From positions 1 through 15,346 of the forward strand of contig JADFUZ010000053.1 of the NCBI GenBank assembly GCA_015222295.1: a DNA stretch of 15,346 nucleotides. Direction: 5' to 3'. The translations under genes and the position numbers were made by a program. Positions 1 to 7,647 of this stretch are shown here, one piece after another; positions within the stretch are counted from its first letter, which is position 1; each line of letters starts with the position of its first letter. The DNA is from Chloroflexota bacterium. GTDB taxonomy: Bacteria > Chloroflexota > Dehalococcoidia > GIF9 > AB-539-J10. Below the pieces are notes generated by a model, which was given only the letters and a program-made list of their open reading frames with translations, searched no databases and was not told where the DNA came from.

Positions 1-885
1 GAACAACGTATTGAACGACAACCTGCCACGGCCGCTTTGGCGTCCTTGAGAGTGGATGATGGGCCGGTGCCTTACATCCGTATTGAGCCTTCCAAAGGCT
101 GGGTCTCCCTTAAACTCCGCGAGTTGTGGGAGTACCGGGAATTGCTCTACTTTCTCATCTGGCGCGACGTCAAAGTGCGCTACAAGCAAACCGTGCTGGG
201 TGCGGCCTGGGCCATCATCCAACCCCTCTTCACCATGGTGGTCTTTAGCGTGTTCTTCGGGAGGCTGGCCAAGATTCCGTCGGATGGCATTCCCTACCCC
301 ATCTTCAGTTATGCTGCGCTGGTACCGTGGACTTTTTTTGCCAATGGGCTAAACCAGGCCGTAAGCGGCATGGTGAGCCACGCCAATCTGATCAAGAAGG
401 TGTATTTCCCGCGCCTGGCGATACCGATCGCCAGAGTGCTCGCGGGAGCGGTGGATTTCTCGCTGGCTTTCATCGTGCTACTAGTGATGATGTTTGCCTA
501 CGGCATTGTACCTACTGCCAACATATTCTGGCTGCCTTTATTTCTGCTGCTGGCACTGGTGACCTCGCTGGGCGCAGGGTTGTGGCTCTCGGCTATGAAC
601 GTGCAGTTTCGCGACGTGGGTTATATCGTGCCTTTCATCACCCAGTTCTGGATGTTTGCCACGCCCATCGTCTATCCCAGCAGCCTGCTCCCAGAGCCCT
701 GGCGGACGCTGTATGGCATCAACCCGATGGCTGGCGTGGTAGAGGGCTTCCGCTGGGCCTTGTTGGGCACAGATACAGCGCCCGGACCGATTATCATCGT
801 TTCCTCTCTGGCAGCGCTGACGTTGCTGGTTAGCGGCGCCTTCTATTTCCGCCGTATGGAGAAAACTTTTGCAGATGTAGTGTAG
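1..885 (+). CDS. wzm: ABC-2 type polysaccharide exporter permease (Wzm-like), 5' partial
   Basis: Membrane subunit of an ABC exporter that moves lipid-linked polysaccharide across the cytoplasmic membrane. The frame is open to the left edge. The first possible start inside the window (TTG at 37) has no ribosome binding site, so the true start lies upstream and 294 residues are visible. An amphipathic segment before the first membrane helix carries the family pattern LIWRDVKVRYKQTVLGAAWA, followed by IIQP. About six hydrophobic segments follow, in the order expected for ABC2_membrane permeases of O-antigen or teichoic-acid type. The C-terminus ends in a short basic stretch (FRRMEKTFADVV). The ATPase gene starts 9 bp downstream, and the GGAG at 885-888 touching this stop codon serves that next gene. 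The pairing with a Wzt-type ATPase makes a glycan substrate much more likely than a drug. GC is about 58%, like the ATPase domain of the next gene. Confidence 0.93.
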   Translation, partial: EQRIERQPATAALASLRVDDGPVPYIRIEPSKGWVSLKLRELWEYRELLYFLIWRDVKVRYKQTVLGAAWAIIQPLFTMVVFSVFFGRLAKIPSDGIPYPIFSYAALVPWTFFANGLNQAVSGMVSHANLIKKVYFPRLAIPIARVLAGAVDFSLAFIVLLVMMFAYGIVPTANIFWLPLFLLLALVTSLGAGLWLSAMNVQFRDVGYIVPFITQFWMFATPIVYPSSLLPEPWRTLYGINPMAGVVEGFRWALLGTDTAPGPIIIVSSLAALTLLVSGAFYFRRMEKTFADVV

Positions 886-894
886 GAGAATCCC

Positions 895-2211
895 ATGAGC
901 GACATTGCAATCCGTGTGGAAAGTCTCGGCAAACGGTACCACATTGGCAAGAAGCAAGAGAGGCACGATACCCTGCGCGATACGTTAACCGATGCATTCA
1001 TGGCGCCATTTCGCCGGGCAGGCAAACTGTTGGGCGGTCAGGCCACAGGCGCGGCCGAACTGGACGAGACCATCTGGGCGCTCAGGGACGTTTCCTTCGA
1101 GGTCAAACGCGGTGAGGTCATCGGCGTCATCGGCCGCAACGGCGCTGGCAAAAGCACACTGCTCAAGGTCCTCTCGCGCATCACCGAACCAACGACTGGA
1201 TTTGCCGACGTTTACGGCCGGGTGGGCTCGCTGCTGGAGGTGGGCACCGGCTTCCATCCGGAACTGACTGGGCGGGAGAATATCTACCTTAACGGCGCTA
1301 TCCTGGGCATGACGCGGGTCGAGATTGATCGCAAGTTTGACGAAATCGTCGCCTTTTCTGAAGTGGAGAGATTCATGGATACACCAGTGAAACACTACTC
1401 CAGCGGCATGTATCTACGCCTGGCCTTTGCTGTGGCCGCGCACCTGGAGCCGGAGATTCTGCTGGTAGATGAGGTGCTGGCGGTGGGGGATGCGGCTTTC
1501 CAGAGGAAGTGCATAGGCAAGATGGGAAGTGTGGCGCAGGAAGGCCGGACGGTGTTGTTTGTGAGTCATAATATGGGGGCAATCACACGGCTATGTGAAC
1601 GGGCCTTGTGGTTAGAAGATGGACAACTGAAATTCAGTGGACCTTCGTCTGAGGTCGTCGCAGCGTATCTATCGTTAGGAACAGAAGGTCATGCGACTTG
1701 GGAGTCTTCATCCGCTCCGTCTGATGATGTCGAAGTTCAACTCAAGTCTGCTCGTCTGTTATCTGCGGACAACCAGCCTACTACTACTGTCGACTTTGAC
1801 AGTCAATTTAGGGTAGAAATTGGGTACGAGGTGATTGGTCCGACAAGAAATCTATCTATTGTATACCATATCGTTGACTCGCTGGGGAACATTGTATTTC
1901 AGTCAATGGATACCGACAGTACTGACTGGAAGGGCAGCGTCAGGGAACCTGGTCGGTATGTGTCCATATGTAAGGTTCCTGCACGGCTGCTTAAGCCAGG
2001 CCGCTACCAGTTGTCCTTATTTTCATTCATCGAACGTGTGAAAATAATCGAGCGTAATGAAAACGTGCTGACTTTCGATATTTCGGAGGTGGGTTATCGC
2101 TTAAGTGCCAAGCGTTTCGGGGTTATCACACCTGTGCTTGAGTGGGAGGTAAACCGAATCGATGGCACGGACCGAGTTACCGAAAATCAAATGGAGAATC
2201 AGAATGAGTAG
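895..2211 (+). CDS. wzt: Polysaccharide ABC exporter ATP-binding protein with C-terminal glycan-binding domain (Wzt-like)
   Basis: ATPase subunit that powers the upstream permease, 438 residues. Visible motifs: Walker A GRNGAGKS at 80-87, ABC signature YSSGM at 168-172, Walker B ILLVDEV at 188-194, and the switch His at 225 (FVSHNM). A linker follows residue 260, then a beta-rich domain (about 278-422) matching the Wzt_C type. In characterised systems that domain binds the modified non-reducing end of the chain before export. ATG at 895 follows GGAG at 885-888 with 6 bp spacing. The 3' end overlaps the methyltransferase start by 8 bp. Base composition changes inside the gene: 57-63% GC in sampled ATPase segments, 48-50% at 1561-1800, and 38-42% in the C-terminal part. 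This suggests the glycan-binding module has a different history from the motor domain. The family call is firm; the exact substrate cannot be read from sequence. Confidence 0.95.
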   Translation: MSDIAIRVESLGKRYHIGKKQERHDTLRDTLTDAFMAPFRRAGKLLGGQATGAAELDETIWALRDVSFEVKRGEVIGVIGRNGAGKSTLLKVLSRITEPTTGFADVYGRVGSLLEVGTGFHPELTGRENIYLNGAILGMTRVEIDRKFDEIVAFSEVERFMDTPVKHYSSGMYLRLAFAVAAHLEPEILLVDEVLAVGDAAFQRKCIGKMGSVAQEGRTVLFVSHNMGAITRLCERALWLEDGQLKFSGPSSEVVAAYLSLGTEGHATWESSSAPSDDVEVQLKSARLLSADNQPTTTVDFDSQFRVEIGYEVIGPTRNLSIVYHIVDSLGNIVFQSMDTDSTDWKGSVREPGRYVSICKVPARLLKPGRYQLSLFSFIERVKIIERNENVLTFDISEVGYRLSAKRFGVITPVLEWEVNRIDGTDRVTENQMENQNE

Positions 2212-2941
2212 ATTAGGACAAATCAAAGCATTTATCAGGACGAAATGTCCAGCATGTGCTCTAGTTGTAGGACAGATTCGAGGATTACATTACAAGACTC
2301 AAAGATTACCTCATAAATGGAAATCTATGAAGTCCGTGTTTTCCGAAATCTATTACAACAATCGTTGGGGTAGTCAAGAAACCGTTTCCGGTCTAGCCTC
2401 CGAGCTGTCACAAACATCAGTGATTAGGCAAGAAATACCAATCCTGATAAAAGAAAAGAATGCAAGATCATTGCTTGATGCTTCTTGTGGGGATTTCCAT
2501 TGGATGAAGGAAATAGAACTAGACCTGGACAGATACATAGGAGTCGATATCGTTCCAGATTTGGTTGTTCAGAATCAGCAAAAATACGGTAGTGAAACTA
2601 GAGAATTCATAGCACTAGACATAGCCAGAGATAATCTACCTCAGGTAGACATAATTCTGTGCAGAGACTGTCTGGTTCATTTCTCATTTGAGCATATTAT
2701 TTCTGCGACTAGGAATTTTAGGAGAAGCAAATCTAAGTATCTTCTTACTACAACATTTCCTGAATTATCAAAAAATGAAGATATTACTACAGGTGGGTGG
2801 CGACCAATAAATCTTCAATTACCTCCATTTAACTTTCCGAAACCGATCAAGTTGATTGATGAGGGATTTACTCGGCCAGATGGTGCAGCATATTCTGACA
2901 AAAGTTTAGGTTTGTGGAAGCTTGAAGATATTCTACTATGA
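2204..2941 (+). CDS. Class I SAM-dependent methyltransferase
   Basis: Predicted 245-residue Rossmann-fold methyltransferase. The SAM-binding motif I is LLDASCGDFHW at 90-100, and an acidic residue follows the next strand (GVDIVPD, Asp115). The segment ILCRDCLVHFSF at 151-162 and the block GGWRPINLQLPPFNFP (197-212) are typical of a small family found in polysaccharide clusters. ATG at 2204 was chosen because GGAG at 2193-2196 lies 7 bp upstream and the start overlaps the wzt stop (ATGAGTAG). An upstream ATG at 2162 is in frame but lies deep inside wzt and lacks such a site. GC is very low (32-37% in sampled 60-base lines) and arginine is often AGA/AGG, unlike the flanking genes, so recent horizontal arrival is likely. 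A role in methylating a sugar or a chain end, which a Wzt_C domain could then read, is inference. Confidence 0.82.
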   Translation: MSRLGQIKAFIRTKCPACALVVGQIRGLHYKTQRLPHKWKSMKSVFSEIYYNNRWGSQETVSGLASELSQTSVIRQEIPILIKEKNARSLLDASCGDFHWMKEIELDLDRYIGVDIVPDLVVQNQQKYGSETREFIALDIARDNLPQVDIILCRDCLVHFSFEHIISATRNFRRSKSKYLLTTTFPELSKNEDITTGGWRPINLQLPPFNFPKPIKLIDEGFTRPDGAAYSDKSLGLWKLEDILL

Positions 2942-3022
2942 ATAGACTGGGCGCTTGGGGTTTTGAGTATTCATCACAGTTTACACTATTTTGAAGTCAA
3001 TGAAAGGGGATCTTTTCTGACT

Positions 3023-4063
3023 TTGAACAAGCTGAAGTTGGCAATTGTCGGTTGTGGGGCGATAACACAAGGTATCCATCTGCCGGTGACCGCCCTTTCT
3101 AACCAGGTTGAGGTGACTGTGCTGGTGGACAAGTTCCTGCCACGCGCTCACGAGCTAGCGGACAAGTATGGTGTCCCAGTCGTGGCGGATGAGTATCGGG
3201 AAATCATAGGCAAAGCGGATGCCGCCATCGTGTCCTTACCCAACTACTTGCATGCCCCTGTGACGATTGATCTGTTGCAGCATGAAGTCCACGTGCTTGT
3301 TGAAAAGCCTATGGCCTTGAAGACAAGCAACTGTGACGAGATGATAGAAGCGGCTAGCAACACCGGAGCTGTTCTGGCTGTTGGGCTGGTACGCCGCTTC
3401 TACGGGTCATCACAATTCGTAAAACAGATAGTTGAGAACGGATTGCTGGGCAACATCCTGGGCTTTGATCTCCGTGAAGGCATTATCTTTCGCTGGGCTG
3501 TGGCATCTGACTCTATGTTCCGAAAAGAGGCGGCAGGGGGAGGAGTGCTCGTTGACATCGGTCCCCATGCACTCGATTTGTTACTTTGGTGGCTGGGCGG
3601 CTACACCAGCGTGGAATACTACGATGATGCTATGGGCGGGGTTGAAGCCGACTGTGAGCTTCATCTACGGCTGCAATGTGGGGCATCGGGAGTCGTGGAA
3701 CTGAGCCGGACTCGTAACTTGAGGAACTCGTGGATCATCCGTGGGGAACGCGGTACGTTGGAGGTCGGAACAGGTTTCAACCCACTCATACGTCTGAAAA
3801 CCAAGAACAGGGATGTTGTTCTTGCTGGACGAGTCGCGCGGGATGGCGTGGCTGACAAAACCATTCAAGATGTTTTCCGTCGCCAGTTTGACGACTTCGT
3901 GGACGCCATACTCAGTCATCGAGAGCCTTTTGTCCCAGGCCAAGAAGGCAGGCGAGCTGTGGAACTGGTTGAAACTTGCTATGCTTTGCGGCAACCATCG
4001 AAGCAGCCGTGGATGTTCCTAGAGGGGCCTAGGCATGGTGCATTGGAGAGTGCATTGCCATGA
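3023..4063 (+). CDS. Gfo/Idh/MocA-family NAD(P)-dependent oxidoreductase
   Basis: Predicted sugar or sugar-nucleotide dehydrogenase. The N-terminal Rossmann fold opens with AIVGCGAI (residues 7-14). The family's catalytic-lysine motif EKP is at 94-96 (VLVEKPMAL). The central motif DIGPHALDLL at 178-187 carries the conserved His182. The remaining roughly 160 residues form the alpha/beta substrate domain. The start is uncertain. TTG at 3023 gives 346 residues, a usual family length, and places the dinucleotide site at the N-terminus, but its best Shine-Dalgarno (GGGG, 3006-3009) is 13 bp away. An in-frame TTG at 2963 would add 20 residues with no family character. The last four bases overlap the next gene (ATGA, 4060-4063), implying translational coupling with the SDR enzyme. 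Members in such loci often oxidise UDP-sugars or uronates, but the substrate cannot be assigned here. GC returns to about 57% from the low-GC methyltransferase. Confidence 0.88.
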   Translation: MNKLKLAIVGCGAITQGIHLPVTALSNQVEVTVLVDKFLPRAHELADKYGVPVVADEYREIIGKADAAIVSLPNYLHAPVTIDLLQHEVHVLVEKPMALKTSNCDEMIEAASNTGAVLAVGLVRRFYGSSQFVKQIVENGLLGNILGFDLREGIIFRWAVASDSMFRKEAAGGGVLVDIGPHALDLLLWWLGGYTSVEYYDDAMGGVEADCELHLRLQCGASGVVELSRTRNLRNSWIIRGERGTLEVGTGFNPLIRLKTKNRDVVLAGRVARDGVADKTIQDVFRRQFDDFVDAILSHREPFVPGQEGRRAVELVETCYALRQPSKQPWMFLEGPRHGALESALP

Positions 4064-5259
4064 GATCTACGCAGTTCGATCTCTCCGGCAAGCGAGTGTT
4101 AGTAACCGGCGGGACCGGGTTTATCGGTGGACGATTGGTCGAAAGGTTGGTATTGGAACACAAGGCAGACGTACGCGTCTTGGTGCGCAATTTTGCCCGT
4201 GCACCTCGAATCGCCCGGTTTCCCATTGAGATGGTCCAGGGAGATGTGACAAGACCAGGCGACGTTGAGCGAGCTGTCAGTGGATGCGAGGTTGTTTTTC
4301 ACTGCGCTTATGGGAATCAGGGCAACAGAGAGATGCAGCGCCTTGTGAACGTGGAGGGTACCAGGAATGTGTTGGCAGCCGCCCTGCACGCCCGGGTGAA
4401 GCGGGTAGTCTACCTCAGCACTTTGATGGTGTATGGAACCACACCAGATGGCGACCTCGATGAGGTTGCTCCCCGGCGCTACTCCGGCAATATCTACGCC
4501 GACAGTAAGCTGGATGCGGAGAGAATTGCTTTTGACTACATAGAAAAGCATGGCCTGTCTGTGGCAATTCTCCAGCCAACCGCGGTCTATGGACCCTTTG
4601 CACCGGTCTGGGCTGTTGATGTGCTCCAACGGCTCAAGACGGAACACGTGATCCTGGTCAATGGTGGCGATGGCCTCTGCAATGCGGTCTACATTGATGA
4701 TGCGGTCAGCGCTATACTGCTGGCTGCGGTGAAGGAGAGTGCTGTAGGTGAAGCCTTTCTCATTTCTGGCGAACAGCCGGTTACCTGGCGGGACTTTTAC
4801 GGTGGATACGCGCGTATGTTAGGCACCGCCGAGATGGTGAGTGTGTCAGCAGCCGAATTGTTGAAGGCCCACTACGCTCAGAAACGACGAAAGACTAAGG
4901 GGATTCTGAGGGAGACATTGAGCATCCTGCGTGAAGACCCCCTCATTCGCGAGCGCCTCCTTAGGACGCCTGAGGTAGTTCTCTTAACAAAGGCCGGCCG
5001 GTCACTTCTGCCGAAACCGATCCGGCAATCATTGAAGAGACGAATCGGGAGCAACAGCAGAACGAGTCGGCCTCAGGTTGCATCTGAAAGGGAGAAACCG
5101 TTGCGCCCGATGAGTCCTCCAACAGTGCAATTCTATGCGGCCAAAACCAGGGTTCGGATAGGCAAGGCGAAACGAATGTTGGGCTACCAACCCGCTTTTG
5201 ATCTTGAGTCTGGAATGAGGTTGACTGAGCAATGGGCCAGATGGGCCAATTTGCTATAA
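4060..5259 (+). CDS. Extended-SDR NAD-dependent epimerase/dehydratase
   Basis: Predicted nucleotide-sugar epimerase, dehydratase or reductase, 399 residues. The glycine-rich NAD site TGGTGFIG is at 16-23. A Ser/Thr pair sits at 120-121 (LSTLMVYG), and the catalytic Tyr-Lys pair is YADSK at 146-150. The extended-SDR blocks NVEGTRNV and LQPTAVYGP are present. Compared with the usual 300-330 residues there is extra sequence at about 265-350, basic and poorly ordered in appearance, before a normal family C-terminus (GKAKRMLGYQPAFDLESGM). This arrangement resembles 3-beta-HSD-like SDRs of polysaccharide loci. ATG at 4060 overlaps the previous stop as ATGA. Together with the oxidoreductase it probably supplies one unusual activated sugar. 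Which reaction it performs is not decided by the visible residues. Confidence 0.9.
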   Translation: MRSTQFDLSGKRVLVTGGTGFIGGRLVERLVLEHKADVRVLVRNFARAPRIARFPIEMVQGDVTRPGDVERAVSGCEVVFHCAYGNQGNREMQRLVNVEGTRNVLAAALHARVKRVVYLSTLMVYGTTPDGDLDEVAPRRYSGNIYADSKLDAERIAFDYIEKHGLSVAILQPTAVYGPFAPVWAVDVLQRLKTEHVILVNGGDGLCNAVYIDDAVSAILLAAVKESAVGEAFLISGEQPVTWRDFYGGYARMLGTAEMVSVSAAELLKAHYAQKRRKTKGILRETLSILREDPLIRERLLRTPEVVLLTKAGRSLLPKPIRQSLKRRIGSNSRTSRPQVASEREKPLRPMSPPTVQFYAAKTRVRIGKAKRMLGYQPAFDLESGMRLTEQWARWANLL

Positions 5260-5279
5260 GCCTTTTTCAGGGGAGTCAT

Positions 5280-6503
5280 ATGAGAGTTCTTCACGTACAC
5301 ACGAGCGATTACATTGGCGGCGGAGGTGGTGCAATTGCGATGTATCGTCTTCACCTTGGTCTAAAAGAGGCTGGTTTTGACTCAAAGATTCTGTGTGCCA
5401 CCAAAACCCTTGAGTCTTCTGACTCTATAGCAATGCCACCTTTATCAAGATCAGAGTTGCTGCTCAGAAAAGTTACATCGAGACTTGGACTAAATGGTGT
5501 TCATTGTACAAGTACTTTCAAAATCAAGGAGTTTAAGGCCTATTTGGATGCGGATGTTCTTAACCTGCATAGTTTCCGCTCCCGTTTTAGCTACCTTGCG
5601 CTTCCCTCGCTAACCGAAAACAAGCCGGCCGTTTTTACTCTCCATGATATATGGCCCTTTACCGGACATTGTGCTGTCAGCTATGACTGCGATCGCTGGA
5701 AGATCGGTTGCGGCAAATGTCCTTACCCAGGGGCCCATCCAGCTATCAAGAGGGATAACACCCGCCTGGAGTGGAAGCTCAAGGACTGGGTATACAGTCG
5801 CTCGAATCTTGCTATCGTTACCTTGTGCGACCAGGTAACTGAGCAAGCCAAGCAGAGTATGCTCAACCGCTTTCCGATTCATCAGATTCCCAACGGCATT
5901 GACACTGAAGTCTATGAGCCTCTCGATCCCAAACAGTGTCGCTCACTGCTAGGGATACCGCCAGGTAAAAAGGTTCTGATGTTTGCAGCGTTGGACCTGT
6001 CTCAGTTCTGGAAAGGTGGCGATCTGCTAGTGAAGGCTCTGCGGGGCTTACCTGAGTCACTGCAGGCTGAAACCGTGTTATTGCTTCTCGGCAAAAGAGG
6101 TGAAACGATCGCTGAAACTGTTGGCATTCAAGCACTTAATATCGGATACGTCAGCAACGATCGCCTTAAGGCAATTGCTTATTCCGCAGCCGATCTGTTT
6201 GTCTCTCCCAGCCGGGTCGAGGCTTTTGGCTTGGTTTCACTGGAGAGCATAGCTTGTGGTACGCCGGTGGTAGCCTTCAAAGTCGGTAACGCCCCTGAAC
6301 TAGTTCGTCCAGGCATCACGGGCTATCTGGCTGAACCTGAGAATGCAGAAGATCTCTGTGATGGCATCGTTCAGCTACTTGAAGATGAATCTCTACGCAG
6401 TTATATGAGTCAACAGGGCCCTGCGATTGCTCGAAAAGGGTTTGATTTAAAGTTACAGGTTCAACGGTATGTGGAGTTGTATCACTGGCTACTGCAAAAC
6501 TGA
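5280..6503 (+). CDS. Glycosyltransferase family 4 (GT-B fold)
   Basis: Predicted retaining glycosyltransferase of 407 residues, acting at the cytoplasmic face during glycan assembly. The N-terminal domain opens with RVLHVHTSDYIGGGGGA, the glycine-rich acceptor loop. The block HDIWPFTGHC at 122-131 is followed by a cysteine cluster (Cys131, 137, 144, 147) of the C-x5-C-x6-C-x2-C form seen in colanic-acid WcaC-like enzymes. The donor-binding E-x7-E motif is E314-E322 (EAFGLVSLE), followed by CGTPVVAF. ATG at 5280 was chosen because AGGGGAG at 5269-5275 lies 4 bp upstream and MRVLHVH is the usual family beginning. An earlier in-frame ATG at 5232 lies inside the epimerase gene. Donor and acceptor sugars cannot be predicted. 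Confidence 0.92.
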   Translation: MRVLHVHTSDYIGGGGGAIAMYRLHLGLKEAGFDSKILCATKTLESSDSIAMPPLSRSELLLRKVTSRLGLNGVHCTSTFKIKEFKAYLDADVLNLHSFRSRFSYLALPSLTENKPAVFTLHDIWPFTGHCAVSYDCDRWKIGCGKCPYPGAHPAIKRDNTRLEWKLKDWVYSRSNLAIVTLCDQVTEQAKQSMLNRFPIHQIPNGIDTEVYEPLDPKQCRSLLGIPPGKKVLMFAALDLSQFWKGGDLLVKALRGLPESLQAETVLLLLGKRGETIAETVGIQALNIGYVSNDRLKAIAYSAADLFVSPSRVEAFGLVSLESIACGTPVVAFKVGNAPELVRPGITGYLAEPENAEDLCDGIVQLLEDESLRSYMSQQGPAIARKGFDLKLQVQRYVELYHWLLQN

Positions 6504-6601
6504 GTCTATTGATCGCCTCTGGGAAGTAGGCCCATTGTCGCAGTTATGTGACTTGTAGTGTACCTAATCAACAGATCAATTTTCGAGAAGGAGAGTAGGC
6601 G

Positions 6602-7573
6602 ATGAACAAACACAAAAGGATCAACATTGTTGTGGCCTTGGTATGTTTAATAATCGGTTTCGCCAGTGGATGGTTCTTTGGAGTGAGGGGTGTCCCTTTT
6701 GTAGGGTGGGAGCCCACTAGATGGGCAATTGGAATCTATACTGGTGACTCACCTCTTAGTCTGTCTCCTAGTGGTACCAAGAATCCGGTTCTGACTGCCG
6801 CAGATGTCGCAGATGCACCAGCGACCTTTGTTGCAGACCCCTTCATGTTATATGAGAACGATACCTGGTACATGTTCCTCGAAGTTATGAATGCGGCCAC
6901 TAACCAGGGAGACATAGCATTTGCAACCAGCGACGATGGGTTGAATTGGACTTATGAACAAATCGTCCTTGATGAACCCTTCCACTTAACTTATCCTTAC
7001 GTCTTCAAATGGCAGGACGAATACTATATGGTTCCAGAGAGTCACGAAGTAGATTCCATTCGATTATACAGGGCCGTTGATTTTCCTACGGAATGGTCTT
7101 TTGTGGGAACTTTGCTTGAGGGGAGTGGCTACGTAGACTCGGCTGTTTTTCACTTCAACAGTATGTGGTGGCTATTTACATCATTCGGGGGAAGTGATAC
7201 TCTCCACCTCTATTGTGCCGACGAGCTGCTGGGGCCTTGGATCGAACACCCGGAGAGTCCTATCATAGAGGGGGATGCAAACATAGCCAGACCAGGAGGT
7301 AGAGTCTTGGTGTTCGATGGCCGGATTATCCGATATACACAGGATGATGAGCCTACGTACGGCAATCAGGTTCGAGCATTTGAAATCACTGAACTTACAA
7401 CTACAAGTTATGAAGAAAAAGAAGTGAGCCAAAATCCCATACTAGAACCAAGCGGTACTGGCTGGAATGCAAGAGGAATGCATCATATTGACCCACATCA
7501 AGTCGACGAAGGCAAATGGATAGCCTGTGTGGACGGTTATGGAGACAGGTTGGTTTTCGGGCTCAAGTATTAG
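6602..7573 (+). CDS. Membrane-anchored five-bladed beta-propeller protein, GH43/GINT1_N-like
   Basis: Protein of 323 residues with an N-terminal hydrophobic helix at about 8-28 after a basic MNKHKR, so a signal anchor with the rest outside the cytoplasm is likely. The remainder resembles the five-bladed propeller domain related to family 43 glycosidases and found at the N-terminus of glucosamine inositolphosphorylceramide transferase-like proteins. Supporting blocks are FVADPFM (76-82), HLTYPYVF (128-135), YYMVPES (141-147), LYRAVDFPTEW (155-165), WWLFTS (189-194), LLGPW (209-213), ARPGG (229-233) and HHIDPH (294-299). Asp79, Glu146 and Asp179 could be active-site acids, but I cannot align them with certainty. 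ATG at 6602 follows AAGGAG (6588-6593) at 8 bp. It is separated from its neighbours by 98 and 74 bp, unlike the overlapping genes upstream. A glycoside hydrolase, transferase or glycan-binding role are all possible. Confidence 0.75.
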   Translation: MNKHKRINIVVALVCLIIGFASGWFFGVRGVPFVGWEPTRWAIGIYTGDSPLSLSPSGTKNPVLTAADVADAPATFVADPFMLYENDTWYMFLEVMNAATNQGDIAFATSDDGLNWTYEQIVLDEPFHLTYPYVFKWQDEYYMVPESHEVDSIRLYRAVDFPTEWSFVGTLLEGSGYVDSAVFHFNSMWWLFTSFGGSDTLHLYCADELLGPWIEHPESPIIEGDANIARPGGRVLVFDGRIIRYTQDDEPTYGNQVRAFEITELTTTSYEEKEVSQNPILEPSGTGWNARGMHHIDPHQVDEGKWIACVDGYGDRLVFGLKY

Positions 7574-7647
7574 CACTATTGGTTGAATAGTCTCAGAGAG
7601 CAACAGTTGATTAGGTCGTGGTTGGTCCACATAGGGGAGAGAGAATT

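Noticed and set aside
327..833. 168-codon forward ORF in another frame of the permease gene
   Set aside because: Overlaps conserved permease coding completely; low-complexity translation without domains.
37..885. Permease starting at TTG 37
   Set aside because: No ribosome binding site upstream, and the frame continues open to position 1, so the real start is outside the window.
4099..4647. 182-codon reverse-strand ORF inside the epimerase gene
   Set aside because: Antisense shadow of conserved SDR motifs with no family character.
6535..6566. Promoter with TTGTCG and a TACCTA-like -10 upstream of the propeller gene
   Set aside because: The -10 is poor and the spacing does not fit; the gene may be read through from upstream.
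6508..6580. Inverted repeat ATTGATC (6508-6514) and GATCAAT (6574-6580) before the propeller gene
   Set aside because: Seven-base arms 59 bp apart with no supporting stem between them or promoter around them; chance is a sufficient explanation.
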